64,000 bases of DNA from Rhizobium sp. ASV8 (GTDB taxonomy: Bacteria > Pseudomonadota > Alphaproteobacteria > Rhizobiales > Rhizobiaceae). The first letter of the stretch is position 1. Each line of letters starts with the position of its first letter. The stretch covers positions 1 through 64,000 of the forward strand of contig NZ_JAELUG010000001.1 of the NCBI RefSeq assembly GCF_016429255.1. Direction: 5' to 3'. The translations under genes were made by a program, and so were the position numbers. Below the pieces are notes generated by a model. That model did not search any database. It was given only the letters and a program-made list of their open reading frames with translations, and was not told the DNA's origin. This document shows positions 24,794 to 34,274 of the stretch, in pieces.

Positions 24794-25895
24794 TCGCTTG
24801 CAGGCTAACCGGCAACTGGCCTACGACGAAGCGGCGCAGCGCCGTCCAGCCGATACCGATAACAAGCACCACCACTCCGACAATCAGCAGAACCAGAAAG
24901 CCGACTTGGTCGAGGCCGGCATTGTTGTGGCGAAGAAGCGCGCCGGTCGCGAGACCGAGCGAGACGAGGCCAGCCGTGACGAAGGCGCGGCGATCGATGA
25001 CAAGACCAATCAGCATCATCACCATAACCACGCCGAGAACCGTCAGGGCCTGCGTATAGCCCCCGAAAAAGACATTGGCGAGGTTGGCGAAGGCCGCCGC
25101 GCCATCACCAAACTCCAGCCTCAGCGCCAGCAGGATCGTCGAATAGAGCAAGGCTGGCGCTGTCGCGAGATGTAGCCAGAAGGCAACGTCGGAACGACGC
25201 GTGACCCTGCGCGGGTCGCTCAGGTCGAAGCGCATCGCCAGGGCAAAGCTGCCGAGAGCCGCCGCCAGGAGGATCACGAGCGTGACGGTCGGATAGTCGG
25301 ACGGCACGTCGGTAGAGCGAAGGGCCGAGCCGATGAGATAGAAGACCGTCGCCAGCAGTAACCCGAACAAGGAGAAAAGCAGCAAGGCCAACGAGAGCGG
25401 CACCCGATAGCGCCAGTAAAATGCAGCAAGCGAAAGCGGGAATGGAACAGTCAACACCAGCGCGCCAATGGTGAAATTATCGGAGAGGGCTGGCGTCGCA
25501 CTGATATAGCCTACCATCGTGTAGATAAGCCAAACGACAAGGGCCACCGTCAGGACCACGGCCGGCAGCGCCAACCGCTGGCGACGCACCAGGATCTCCG
25601 CCAGAAGGATGATCGCCAGCACCGACACATACTGGTGTGCCAACCCCCATAGCCCAACGAGCAGGACGATGATACCGATCGTGATCAGCACATCGTGGAA
25701 GCCGCGAACGAAGCGTGGAGCTTCCGTGTCTTCCAGCGGGTTGGCTGCATCCCCCGAACGCGTGCCCGAAAGGCCGCTCCCCGCACGCGCACCGATATTT
25801 CTTTCGGTCAAATAGGGAAGCAGCCGCTCCGCCTGAGTGGCGGAGATAATTCCCTCGCCGGCCGCATCTTCCAGCGCGTTTTTGAGCTCGCTCAT
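24774..25895 (-). CDS. Multi-pass membrane protein (DUF2157-like)
   Basis: A 373-residue protein with a short soluble N-terminus (ELKNALEDAAGEGIISATQAERLLPYL, resembling the DUF2157 start) followed by about ten membrane helices from residue 70 on, and a short basic C-terminus. No transport or catalytic motif is apparent. The start at MSELKN follows GGATCAGGG; an ATG four codons earlier is possible. Function unknown; leftward and apparently monocistronic. Confidence 0.75.
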   Translation of the reverse strand: MSELKNALEDAAGEGIISATQAERLLPYLTERNIGARAGSGLSGTRSGDAANPLEDTEAPRFVRGFHDVLITIGIIVLLVGLWGLAHQYVSVLAIILLAEILVRRQRLALPAVVLTVALVVWLIYTMVGYISATPALSDNFTIGALVLTVPFPLSLAAFYWRYRVPLSLALLLFSLFGLLLATVFYLIGSALRSTDVPSDYPTVTLVILLAAALGSFALAMRFDLSDPRRVTRRSDVAFWLHLATAPALLYSTILLALRLEFGDGAAAFANLANVFFGGYTQALTVLGVVMVMMLIGLVIDRRAFVTAGLVSLGLATGALLRHNNAGLDQVGFLVLLIVGVVVLVIGIGWTALRRFVVGQLPVSLQARLPALR

Positions 25896-25919
25896 CCCTG
25901 ATCCCATTTCATCACCATG

Positions 25920-26099
25920 CTACCAAGCCTCAGCATATCGTTGCCGCACAATCAAGGGCTGCCGAACGCCCGTGGCTATTTGGCGACCGACATCGCTCGC
26001 CTCGCCGTTGAAAATAGTTGCACCACGACTGTTGCCTATGCGATTGCCGATCTGGAGCATCTCGCGCAAGAGCGTGTAGCGGCTTTGCGGTGGCGACAT
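25920..26099 (-). CDS. Possible 59-residue protein, doubtful
   Basis: An open frame beginning MSPPQSRYTLLREMLQIGNR and ending RQRYAEAW, just upstream of the membrane protein gene on the same strand. The composition looks protein-like, but there is no clear ribosome site and no family is recognised. It may be chance. Confidence 0.3.
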   Translation of the reverse strand: MSPPQSRYTLLREMLQIGNRIGNSRGATIFNGEASDVGRQIATGVRQPLIVRQRYAEAW

Positions 26100-26183
26100 A
26101 CCGGGAACCCGGAACCTGAAGAGCAAAGAGCAAATCCAAGAGATCGCGATGCGCCTCGGGCGATTTGAAGGACGGCATGAGAC

Positions 26184-26648
26184 ATGATGAAACTGGCCTA
26201 TGAAGACTTCAAGCCGGGACAGGAATTTCCGCTCGGCCCGAAGCATGTGACGGCTGAGGAAATCGTCGCATTTGCAAGCGAATTCGATCCGCAGCCGATG
26301 CATTTGGACGAAGAAGCGGGCCGCGCCAGCATCCTCGGCGGCCTTGCCGCCTCCGGCTGGCACACATCCGCGATGTTCATGCGCATGATGTGTGATTCCT
26401 ATCTTCTCAACACAGACGCGCAAGGTGCGCCGGGCATCGACTTCATGGACTGGAAGAAGCCGGTACTGGCCGGCGATACGCTGTCTGGCCGCTCCATCGT
26501 ATTGGAAGCGCGCCCGATGCGCTCGCGCCCGGGCGTCGGCATCGTCAAATTCCGTCACGAAGTAGAAAATCAGCGCGGCGAACTCGTCTGCCTCGGTGAG
26601 AATGCGACAATGATCCGGTTGCGCGCCGGCGTGGAGGCAACGGTATGA
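26184..26648 (+). CDS. MaoC-like dehydratase (first of pair)
   Basis: A 154-residue single hot-dog enzyme. It carries the hydratase-type segment ASEFDPQPMHLDEEAG with the Asp and His expected for (R)-specific enoyl-CoA hydratases, followed by GGLAASGWHTSAMFMRMM. It overlaps the next, related gene by 4 bases (ATGA), so the two products probably form a heteromer or act together. The acyl-CoA substrate is unknown. Confidence 0.9.
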   Translation: MMKLAYEDFKPGQEFPLGPKHVTAEEIVAFASEFDPQPMHLDEEAGRASILGGLAASGWHTSAMFMRMMCDSYLLNTDAQGAPGIDFMDWKKPVLAGDTLSGRSIVLEARPMRSRPGVGIVKFRHEVENQRGELVCLGENATMIRLRAGVEATV

Positions 26649-27112
26649 AACTGGATGACCTCTACACGATCGGCGAACGCATGGAGATCGGCAGCCACAC
26701 CTTCACACCCGAAGGTATCATCCATTTCGCATCGCGCTTCGATCCGCAGATCTTTCACATGGATGCCGAAGCCGCCAAACACTCGCTGTTCGGCGGGCTT
26801 TGTGCCTCCGGCTGGCATAGCTGCTCCGTCTGGATGCGCAGCTTCGTCGATTTCTGGAAATCCGAAACCGCGCGGCTGATTGGTGAGGGTAAGACCCCGC
26901 CCAAGCTCGGTCCCTCGCCAGGATTCAAGAATCTGCAGTGGCTGCGCCCGGTTTTTGCCGGCGACACCATCACCTTCGGTCTCACTCTCACCGCCAGCCG
27001 CCCGCTGGCCTCGCGCCCCGGCTGGACGCTCTATACTCTTGCCTGTGACGGCAACAACCAGGACGGCACGCAGGTTCTGCGTTTCGAAAGCACCGTACTG
27101 GGATTTGACTGA
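26645..27112 (+). CDS. MaoC-like dehydratase (second of pair)
   Basis: A 155-residue hot-dog protein paralogous to the preceding one: ASRFDPQIFHMDAEAAKHSLFGGLCASGWHS aligns with its active-site region and keeps the Asp and His. Translation is coupled through the 4-base overlap. Rhizobia often carry this tandem MaoC pair; a role in fatty acid or polyhydroxyalkanoate metabolism is plausible but not shown. Confidence 0.9.
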   Translation: MKLDDLYTIGERMEIGSHTFTPEGIIHFASRFDPQIFHMDAEAAKHSLFGGLCASGWHSCSVWMRSFVDFWKSETARLIGEGKTPPKLGPSPGFKNLQWLRPVFAGDTITFGLTLTASRPLASRPGWTLYTLACDGNNQDGTQVLRFESTVLGFD

Positions 27113-27218
27113 AATATAGTCGGAAGAATGCGCTGAGATTCCGCCCGAAGCTGCGCAGGGCCAACCATGGGGTGGCGGAGATCGAACAGGATCCCCGCCC
27201 CTATCGTTCACAGCGAGA

Positions 27219-27761
27219 TCAGTGGCCGGAGAATTCCACCAGTGTGTGAACCGGCACGTCCAGCTCCTCGAGCTTCTTGCGGCCACCGAGGTCAGGCAGA
27301 TCGATGACGAAGCAGGCTGCAACGACCTCGGCGCCGATCTGGCGCAGCAGTTTCGTCGCGCCGACAGCGGTGCCGCCTGTCGCGATCAGGTCGTCGACGA
27401 GGATTACCCTTTCGCCGGGATTGACCGCATCGCGATGCATCTCCATCTCGTCGACGCCATATTCCAGGCTGTAGGCGATCCGGACGATATCGTGCGGCAG
27501 CTTGCCCTTCTTGCGGATCGGCACGAAGCCTGCCGACAATTGATGCGCCACCGCACCCCCGAGAATAAAGCCGCGCGCTTCCATTCCGGCGACCTTGTCG
27601 ATCTTCGTACCGGCATAGGGCTGCACCAGCGCGTCGACAGCACGACGAAACGCCCTGGCGTCGCCAAGCATCGTCGTGATGTCGCGGAAGATGATGCCGG
27701 GCTTGGGATAGTCCGGAATGGAGCGGATGCTGGCAGCAAGCTCCGAAGCAATAGTGTTCAT
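27219..27761 (-). CDS. apt: Adenine phosphoribosyltransferase
   Basis: Salvages adenine to AMP using PRPP. It is 180 residues, the standard length, when started at MNTIASEL rather than 13 codons upstream. The PRPP-binding loop is [17 protein letters not shown] and the N-terminal motif is FRDITTML. It lies downstream of petABC on the same strand but behind a strong terminator, so it probably has its own promoter in the AT-rich stretch at 27762-27830. Confidence 0.96.
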   Translation of the reverse strand: MNTIASELAASIRSIPDYPKPGIIFRDITTMLGDARAFRRAVDALVQPYAGTKIDKVAGMEARGFILGGAVAHQLSAGFVPIRKKGKLPHDIVRIAYSLEYGVDEMEMHRDAVNPGERVILVDDLIATGGTAVGATKLLRQIGAEVVAACFVIDLPDLGGRKKLEELDVPVHTLVEFSGH

Positions 27762-27827
27762 CAAATATAGTCTCTCAGGCTGTGATAGGGCCGGCGGCAC
27801 CCTATCAATATGTGGGCACTATACCAA

Positions 27828-27858
27828 CAAAAAAGGCGGCCTCGACGGGCCGCCTTTT
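27828..27858 (-). terminator. Rho-independent terminator of petABC
   Basis: On the minus strand GGCGGCC / GGCCGCC with a 6-base loop is followed by six T residues, 20 bases after the cytochrome c1 stop. The plus-strand side also ends in TTTT, so it could work both ways. Confidence 0.92.
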
Positions 27859-27878
27859 CCGGGTCGTTCTATGAATAC

Positions 27879-28745
27879 TCAGTGAGCGCCGGCCTTGGCA
27901 TAGACGGAACGCTTGGTGAGGTAGATCAGGATCGAGAAGATCAGCAGGAACACCATGACCATAAAGCCGAGGTGCTTGCGATCTTCCAGATGCGGTTCCG
28001 AGGTCCACATCAGGAATGCGGAGACGTCGCGCGCATACTGATCGACCGTCTGCGGCGAACCGTCGTCGTAGGTCACCTGTCCGTCCGAAAGCGGCTTCGG
28101 CATCGCAAAGGTCGCAGCCGCATCGAAATACGGGTTGTAGTGCGAGTTCTGCGGGACCTTGAAGTCGGCCGGCGGCTCTTCATATCCGGTCAGCAGCGAG
28201 TAGATGTAATCCGGGCCGCCTTCCTGATACTGGGTGAACATATCGAAGATGAACTGCGGGAAGCCGCGCTCGACTTCGCGCGCCTTGGCAAGCAACGACA
28301 TGTCAGGCGGGACAGCCCCGTTGTTGGAGGCGGCGGCAGCCTCGTCGTTCGGGAACGGCGAGTTGAAATGATCCGATGGAACTGCCTTGCGGCTGAACAT
28401 TTCACCCTGCGGGTTCGGACCGTCCTGCACTTCGTAATTGGCAGCAAAGGCTTTCACCTGTGCTTCCGTATAGCCGAGGTCTTCCAGCGTGCGGTAAGCC
28501 ACCAGCTTCATCGAATGGCAGGCGGAACAGACTTCCGTATAGACTTTGAGACCGCGCTGCAGCTGAGCCTTGTCGTAGTAGCCGAACGGGCCGGAGAAGG
28601 TCCAGTGCTGCTCGCGCGGCTCCTTTAGCGGATAATGCGGCGTCGCGGCTTCTGCGGCAGGCTTCGTTTCCGCAGCAATGGCAGCGACCGTAGCGGAGCC
28701 GCCGATGAGCGTAAGCGACAGAAGGCCGACAATAAGTTTCTTCAT
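27879..28745 (-). CDS. petC: Cytochrome c1 of the bc1 complex
   Basis: A 288-residue haem subunit of ubiquinol:cytochrome c reductase. It has a signal sequence (about 1-25), haem motif CSACH (73-77), and a C-terminal membrane anchor (FMVMVFLLIFSILIYL). It is encoded separately from cytochrome b, unlike the fused fbcH of Bradyrhizobium. Third gene of petABC, 22 bases after petB. Confidence 0.97.
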   Translation of the reverse strand: MKKLIVGLLSLTLIGGSATVAAIAAETKPAAEAATPHYPLKEPREQHWTFSGPFGYYDKAQLQRGLKVYTEVCSACHSMKLVAYRTLEDLGYTEAQVKAFAANYEVQDGPNPQGEMFSRKAVPSDHFNSPFPNDEAAAASNNGAVPPDMSLLAKAREVERGFPQFIFDMFTQYQEGGPDYIYSLLTGYEEPPADFKVPQNSHYNPYFDAAATFAMPKPLSDGQVTYDDGSPQTVDQYARDVSAFLMWTSEPHLEDRKHLGFMVMVFLLIFSILIYLTKRSVYAKAGAH

Positions 28746-28767
28746 CGTTTTCTTCCTCTATCGCCGG

Positions 28768-30042
28768 TTATGCCTGAACCGGAGCGGCAACTTTACCGCC
28801 CTGCTTCTCAAGAACCGCTTCCGTAATGGAGTTTGGAACACGCTTCGGTGTCTCGACCAGGCCGAGCACCGGCATGATGACGAGGAAGAACAGGAAGTAG
28901 AACAGCGTCGCGAACTGCGCAGCCGTGGTGTAGATGCCTTCCGCAGGCTGCGAGCCGAGCCAGCCGAGCAGAATGGCATCCGCAACGAAGAGCCAGAAGA
29001 ACAGCTTGTACCACGGACGATAGACGGCGGAACGAACCTTCGACGTATCGAGCCACGGCAGGAAGAACAGCACGATGATCGCGCCGAACATCGTCAACAC
29101 GCCGCCGAGCTTGGAGTCGATCGGGCCGATGTTGAAAGTGATCGAGCGCAGCATCGCGTAGAATGGCAGGAAGTACCATTCCGGAACGATGTGAGCCGGC
29201 GTCTTCAGCGGGTTGGCCGGAATGTAGTTGTCGGCGTGGCCGAGGAAATTCGGCAGGTAGAAGACGAAATAGGCGAAGACCAGCAGGAAGATGGAAACGC
29301 CAAGCGCATCCTTCAGCGTCGCATAGGGCGTGAAGGGCACGGTATCGGTCTTCAGCTTGACCTCGACGCCGGTCGGGTTCGTCTGGCCGGTCACATGCAG
29401 CGCCCAGATGTGCAGGATGACGACACCCGCGATCATGAAGGGCAGCAGGTAGTGCAGCGAGAAGAAGCGGTTGAGTGTCGGATCGTCGACGGCGAAACCA
29501 CCGAGCAGGAAGGTCTGGATCCAGTCGCCGACCCATGGGAAAGCCGAGAAGAAGCCGGTGATGACGGTCGCGCCCCAGAAGGACATCTGACCCCAGGGCA
29601 AAACGTAGCCCATGAAGGCCGTTGCCATCATCAGGAGGTAGATGATGACGCCGAGAATCCAGAGGATTTCGCGCGGCGCCTTGTAGGAGCCGTAGTAGAG
29701 GCCGCGGGCGATGTGGAGATAGACAGCGACGAAGAAGAACGACGCGCCGTTGGCGTGCATGTAGCGCAGCAGCCAGCCGTGATTGACGTCGCGGACGATC
29801 TTTTCGACCGAGTTGAAAGCAATCGCCGTGTTGGCCGCATAGTGCATGGCAAGCACGACGCCGGTCAGGATCTGCAGGACCAGCATGACGGCCAGCATGG
29901 CGCCGAACGTATAGGCATAGTTCAGATTGCGCGGGACCGGATAGGCAATGAAACTGTCATAGACCATACGCGGCAGCGGAAGCCGCGCGTCGACCCATTT
30001 TTCGAGCCCTGTCGATGGCTCGTAAGACGAATGACCACTCAT
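28768..30042 (-). CDS. petB: Cytochrome b of the bc1 complex
   Basis: A 424-residue integral membrane subunit carrying both b haems and the quinol sites. The Qo-site motif PEWY is present ([11 protein letters not shown]), as are [18 protein letters not shown] and the conserved histidines of helices B and D. About eight helices. It lies 14 bases after petA in one operon with petC. A 492-codon frame opposite it on the plus strand is only a shadow of its codon bias. Confidence 0.97.
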   Translation of the reverse strand: MSGHSSYEPSTGLEKWVDARLPLPRMVYDSFIAYPVPRNLNYAYTFGAMLAVMLVLQILTGVVLAMHYAANTAIAFNSVEKIVRDVNHGWLLRYMHANGASFFFVAVYLHIARGLYYGSYKAPREILWILGVIIYLLMMATAFMGYVLPWGQMSFWGATVITGFFSAFPWVGDWIQTFLLGGFAVDDPTLNRFFSLHYLLPFMIAGVVILHIWALHVTGQTNPTGVEVKLKTDTVPFTPYATLKDALGVSIFLLVFAYFVFYLPNFLGHADNYIPANPLKTPAHIVPEWYFLPFYAMLRSITFNIGPIDSKLGGVLTMFGAIIVLFFLPWLDTSKVRSAVYRPWYKLFFWLFVADAILLGWLGSQPAEGIYTTAAQFATLFYFLFFLVIMPVLGLVETPKRVPNSITEAVLEKQGGKVAAPVQA

Positions 30043-30056
30043 GATTCAGCTCCCCC

Positions 30057-30635
30057 TCAACCGACCTTGATCTTCTTATCCGACGTGAACGCATATTGCG
30101 GTATGAAGAGGTTCTGCGGCGCAGGCCCGTGGCGTATGCGACCGGCGGTATCGTAGACCGAACCATGGCAGGGACAGAACCACCCGCCGTATTCCCCCGC
30201 CTGACCTAGCGGAATGCAACCGAGATGGGTGCAGACGCCGATCATGACGAGCCAGTTTTCCTTGCCTTCACCGGCAGAACGGGCAACGTCCGTTGCCTGC
30301 GCGTCAGCTGGAAGGTTGGCATTGCGAGCAACCGGATCCTTCAGATCCGAGAGCTGCGTGCCCTTGGCATCGTCGATTTCTTTTTGCGTGCGGTTACGGA
30401 TGAAAACGGGCTTGCCGCGCCACTTCACCGTCAGGGACATGCCAGGCTCAAGGCTCGACACGTCGACTTCGATGGATGCGAGAGCAAGCGTCGATGCGTC
30501 CGGCCGCATCTGATCGATAAACGGCCATGCAACCGAAACCGCACCAACGGCGCCGGCCATACCTGTCGTCAAATAAAGGAAATCGCGGCGCGTAGGCTCG
30601 CCTGTGGATTCACTTGTCGTACTATGCTCGCTCAA
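30057..30635 (-). CDS. petA: Rieske iron-sulfur subunit of the bc1 complex
   Basis: A 192-residue 2Fe-2S protein. The Cys/His clusters are CTHLGC (135-140) and CPCHGS (154-159). The N-terminus has a twin-arginine-type signal anchor ([14 protein letters not shown]) kept as a membrane anchor. The start appears to be TTG, with GAGGA about 11 bases upstream. First gene of petABC, so the promoter is in the region to its right. Confidence 0.97.
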   Translation of the reverse strand: MSEHSTTSESTGEPTRRDFLYLTTGMAGAVGAVSVAWPFIDQMRPDASTLALASIEVDVSSLEPGMSLTVKWRGKPVFIRNRTQKEIDDAKGTQLSDLKDPVARNANLPADAQATDVARSAGEGKENWLVMIGVCTHLGCIPLGQAGEYGGWFCPCHGSVYDTAGRIRHGPAPQNLFIPQYAFTSDKKIKVG

Positions 30636-31103
30636 CGCTGCACATCCTCTTCCCGCAAACCACGGTGAAACCGCGGTACCCCTCTCACTAACGGCGAATC
30701 AACGCGACCATAATTCCGCCATAGATTCCTCCGTAACCCGCTGCGTTCTAAGCTTGATCGCAAATTATGTCCAGCCTTGGCAAGCGTAGAGGGCACAATG
30801 TCGCGGCAAAACTGCGCTATAGCGTCGCAAGGCCGGGCCTCGAACTCTTCAGACTTCAAGATGTCGCTGTAAATGCATGAAAAATCAGCGGTTCCGCGCG
30901 GCGCCTCCTCATATTGCAGAGCGAAATCATCAGCGATTTCAATGCCGCACTGCAAAATACGCCCCAATATTAGCACTTTCGACGTGCCACTGGGCCTAGG
31001 CTTTACCTCTTAAAACCGAATGGATTTCCCCGGCAAATTATGGAGGATAGCGGTCGTTGTCTTGCGCATTCGCAGCGTTGAAAACGAAGCTCGAGAACGT
31101 CTC
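30636..31103. other. Intergenic region between petABC and phosphoesterase gene
   Basis: About 470 bases shared by two divergent units. It should hold the petABC promoter. A 114-codon open frame on the minus strand has no ribosome site or recognisable similarity and is not called. No RNA gene or clear operator was found. Confidence 0.5.
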
Positions 31104-32051
31104 ATGAGACACACGATTTATTGCGTTCTATGCGTTTTCGCCACACTGGCGCTGGGCATTCTTGCGGCCCGCTATGTCGCTGATCTCTGGATCCTGGCCT
31201 TTTTCGAAAGCCTGCAGACCCACATAAGCCTATTTGCGATCCTGCTTGCATTGATCGCATTTGCCTTCAAACGTCACTGGTATGCGGTATTTCTGACCGC
31301 GGCGGGCGCCGTGCTGCTGATCCATTCGGTGTTCATGCTGCAGGAATACGCAGCATCTTCGCTTGTCGCGTCGGCGGAGGCCGGCGGAGGCCATTTCAGG
31401 CTGCTATCCTTCAACATCGAGGACAGCAATTTTGAAAACGGAACCCGCATAGCCGATCTCATCGTCGGCTCGAATGCCGATGTCGTCGAAATCTTCGAGG
31501 CGGGACCAGTTTTCTCGGATATGGATCGCATCCTCAAGATCTATCCCTATCGCATCGGCTGCGGCGTGATGACCACCGATTGCGATTCTCTACTGCTCTC
31601 GAAAAGGCCGCTTCAAACCCAGCTCATGCGCAGCCTCGGCAGCCTCTGGGACAATCGCTTCATTCTGGCCAGCATCGACATGGATGGCCAACCCGTCAAT
31701 TTCGCCTCGGTTCATCTGAGCAAGCCCTATTTTGACGAGTTCCACCAGGTCGAGCTTGGTCTCCTCGCGGCAGCCCTCGAGGACGTGAAGGGACCATTGC
31801 TTCTCGCCGGCGACTTCAACGCTTCCGTCATCACGCCCGACATGCGCGAATTCCTGGCCGCAACCGGTCTGCGCCATGTCTTCCCGGAGCCTGCGACCTG
31901 GCCGATCGCGGCAGGAGCCTATGGCATCACCATCGATCACGTCTTCGCTCGTGCTCCACTGCGGCTGATATCCGTAAAGCAGATCCCGGATGCAATGGGC
32001 TCGAACCATTTTGGTTTGATGACGGAGTTCAGCGTCCCTGGTCACCTTTGA
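31104..32051 (+). CDS. Endonuclease/exonuclease/phosphatase family membrane protein
   Basis: A protein of about 315 residues with two or three N-terminal membrane helices (about 1-80) and a DNase I-like domain. Visible motifs are LSFNIEDSN, a metal-binding LLAGDFNASV and a C-terminal GSNHFGLMTEF, as in the EEP superfamily. The start at MRHTIY gives a clean membrane N-terminus; an ATG 28 codons earlier lacks a ribosome site. The substrate (nucleic acid, phospholipid or other phosphodiester) is unknown. Confidence 0.85.
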   Translation: MRHTIYCVLCVFATLALGILAARYVADLWILAFFESLQTHISLFAILLALIAFAFKRHWYAVFLTAAGAVLLIHSVFMLQEYAASSLVASAEAGGGHFRLLSFNIEDSNFENGTRIADLIVGSNADVVEIFEAGPVFSDMDRILKIYPYRIGCGVMTTDCDSLLLSKRPLQTQLMRSLGSLWDNRFILASIDMDGQPVNFASVHLSKPYFDEFHQVELGLLAAALEDVKGPLLLAGDFNASVITPDMREFLAATGLRHVFPEPATWPIAAGAYGITIDHVFARAPLRLISVKQIPDAMGSNHFGLMTEFSVPGHL

Positions 32052-32078
32052 TCGCACAGCAGACCGGACAGGCCGCGA

Positions 32079-33941
32079 TCAATCCGCATCGGCCGCAATG
32101 AAGCCGCCGGACTGGCGCGCCCAGAGTTCGGAATAGAGGCCGCCCCGAGCGATCAGCTCGTCATGGGTGCCCTCCTCGATGATCTCGCCCTTGTCGATAA
32201 CGATCAAGCGATCGAGCTTGGCGATGGTCGATAGACGATGGGCGATCGCCAGAACGGTCTTGCCCTTCATCAGCCTATCGAGATTGGATTGCAGGACGGC
32301 TTCGGCCTCCGAATCCAGCGCCGATGTCGCCTCGTCAAGCACGAGGATGGGCGCATCCTTCAGCATGACGCGCGCAATTGCGATGCGCTGCCGCTGCCCG
32401 CCGGAGAGTTTGACGCCACGCTCGCCGACATGGGCCGCATAGGCCGTACGTCCCTTCTGATCCTCAAGGGCGGTGATGAACGCATCCGCCTCCGCCTGCC
32501 GCGCCGCCTCGACCATCTGCTCGTCACTGGCGTCCGGACGCCCGAAGAGAATGTTGTCGCGAATGGATCGGTTGAGAAGCGCGGTATCCTGGGTCACCAT
32601 GCCGATGGCGCCGCGCAGCGACTCCTGCCGCACACCGGCAATATCCTGTCCGTCGATCAGGATGCGGCCGCCCTCGAGATCGTAGAAGCGCAGCAGCAGA
32701 TTGACGAGTGTCGTCTTGCCCGCCCCTGAGCGTCCGACGATGCCGACCTTCTCGCCTGCGCGCACATTGAGCGAGAAATCATCGATAATGCCGCCGCCGC
32801 GCCCGTAGTGGAAGGTTATGTTTTCGAAGCGAATTTCCGGGCCACTGATACTGAGATCCTTGGCCGCGGCGCGGTCGACCAGCCCGATGGGCTCGGAAAT
32901 CATCTCGGCCGAATTCTGGATCGTGCCGAGATTGCGCATGATGGCGTTGAACTGCGACATCATACGGCCGAAGAGCATGTTCAGCCGCAGAACCATGCTG
33001 AGCGTGAAGGCGACGCCGCCGGTCGAGATCTCGCCAGCCAGCCAGAGATGCACGGCAAGTGCACCGATGGTGGTGATCATCACGCCGGAGAGCAGCGCTA
33101 ACGACGAGCGCACGCCGGTCAACAGCCGCGTAAACGGCATGACGGCGGCCTGGAAGCGATCGAACCCCCGGCGGATATAATCGTCGTTCTGCTCTTCGCG
33201 CCCGAAGAGCTTCAAGGTCTGGATGTTGGCATAGGCGTCGACCATGCGCCCGTTCAGCATGGAGGACGCTTCCGCCGCGTTGCGTGCATGTTGGCGAATG
33301 CGCGGAACGAAGTGACGGGCCAGCAGTGAAAAGACGCCGATCCATACCGTAATCACCAGCGCCAGCCGCCAGTCGAGCCCGCCCACAAGCGCGATGGTGG
33401 AGGCGGCATAGATGATGATGAACCAGACCACCTGCAGCAGCGAGACGACGAGATCGCCGGTCGCCTGCCCTGCCGACCAGACTTTGGTGACGACGCGGCC
33501 GGAAAAATCATTCTGGAAGAACTCGACCGATTGCCTGGCCACATGCCGGTAGGCCTGCCAGCGCACGAGATTGAGAAAGCCGGGGACGACGACCTGCTCC
33601 TCCACGAGAGCGCCAAGGCTGACGATCACGAAGCGCACGACGAGCACCACGAAGACCATGCCGAGAAGTGCGCCGCCGTGGCCGGCAAGCAGTCCGCTCC
33701 ACCCCTCGCCCGGCTTCACCTTGTCGAGAATATCGACCAGATGACCGACGAACCAGAATAGCGCCGCCTCCAGCATCGCCACCGCGCCGCCAAGCGCCGC
33801 CATCGCCAGGAACGGGCCTTTCGCCTGTCCGACATAGTACCAGATGAAGGCACCAAGCGACCGAGGCGGCCGTAAATCGCCGCTGCGGTAGTAGGGATCA
33901 ATCCAGGTCTCGAACAGACGGAACACAGAGCGAATGAACAT
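32079..33941 (-). CDS. MsbA-type ABC exporter (permease-ATPase fusion), first
   Basis: A 620-residue half-transporter: six-helix membrane domain (about 30-330) then ATPase domain with Walker A GRSGAGKTT, signature LSGGQRQRIAIARV and Walker B LVLDEATSAL. The start is MFIRSVFRLFETW, 15 codons inside the longest frame. It is closely similar to the second exporter at 35-36.8 kb; they might pair or be independent homodimers. Substrate (lipid, drug or glycan) unknown. The facing 3' ends at 32048-32082 share an 8-base inverted repeat. Confidence 0.93.
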   Translation of the reverse strand: MFIRSVFRLFETWIDPYYRSGDLRPPRSLGAFIWYYVGQAKGPFLAMAALGGAVAMLEAALFWFVGHLVDILDKVKPGEGWSGLLAGHGGALLGMVFVVLVVRFVIVSLGALVEEQVVVPGFLNLVRWQAYRHVARQSVEFFQNDFSGRVVTKVWSAGQATGDLVVSLLQVVWFIIIYAASTIALVGGLDWRLALVITVWIGVFSLLARHFVPRIRQHARNAAEASSMLNGRMVDAYANIQTLKLFGREEQNDDYIRRGFDRFQAAVMPFTRLLTGVRSSLALLSGVMITTIGALAVHLWLAGEISTGGVAFTLSMVLRLNMLFGRMMSQFNAIMRNLGTIQNSAEMISEPIGLVDRAAAKDLSISGPEIRFENITFHYGRGGGIIDDFSLNVRAGEKVGIVGRSGAGKTTLVNLLLRFYDLEGGRILIDGQDIAGVRQESLRGAIGMVTQDTALLNRSIRDNILFGRPDASDEQMVEAARQAEADAFITALEDQKGRTAYAAHVGERGVKLSGGQRQRIAIARVMLKDAPILVLDEATSALDSEAEAVLQSNLDRLMKGKTVLAIAHRLSTIAKLDRLIVIDKGEIIEEGTHDELIARGGLYSELWARQSGGFIAADAD

Positions 33942-34136
33942 ATGAGCGATATAGGCAATTTCAGCCGGGCCGGAAAGTAAAGGCACCCCGCCGCAAAGGT
34001 TACATTTTCGTTAGAATGCTGCGTCGGCGCCTTATGATTGGCCGGCGGTTTGGGAAAGCGGCCAACCCGCAATTTCATTCAAGACCGGAAGAAACGACGC
34101 CTCGATGCTGCTTCAAACCATCATCGAGAGAGAGTC

Positions 34137-34274
34137 ATGCTCGCAATTTCCCTTCGCACCACCGCGCAACGTCCACAGCCTCCGTCGCTCGCCATCACTC
34201 GCCACGCTTTAACCGGGCCAATCGTCTGCTCCGCGGCACCGATATGTCACTCTGCCGTGGGGGCAATCGTATGA
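34137..34274 (+). CDS. Possible upstream ORF coupled to LysE gene, doubtful
   Basis: A 45-codon frame (starting MLAISLRTTAQ) with GAGAG 6 bases before its ATG; its TGA overlaps the LysE ATG (ATGA). The product looks unlike a folded protein. Translation through it would couple to the exporter gene. The rest of 33942-34270 holds no recognised gene. Confidence 0.25.
   Translation: MLAISLRTTAQRPQPPSLAITRHALTGPIVCSAAPICHSAVGAIV

Noticed and set aside
25930-26178. 82-codon minus-strand frame upstream of the MaoC pair
   Set aside because: Reads in a different frame from the better 59-codon candidate and shows no domain.
28678-30156. 492-codon frame on the plus strand opposite petB and petC
   Set aside because: It is the antisense of highly conserved cytochrome genes in high-GC DNA; no ribosome site or recognisable domain.
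30632-30976. 114-codon minus-strand frame upstream of petA
   Set aside because: No ribosome site, overlaps the petA start region and no known domain; treated as non-coding.
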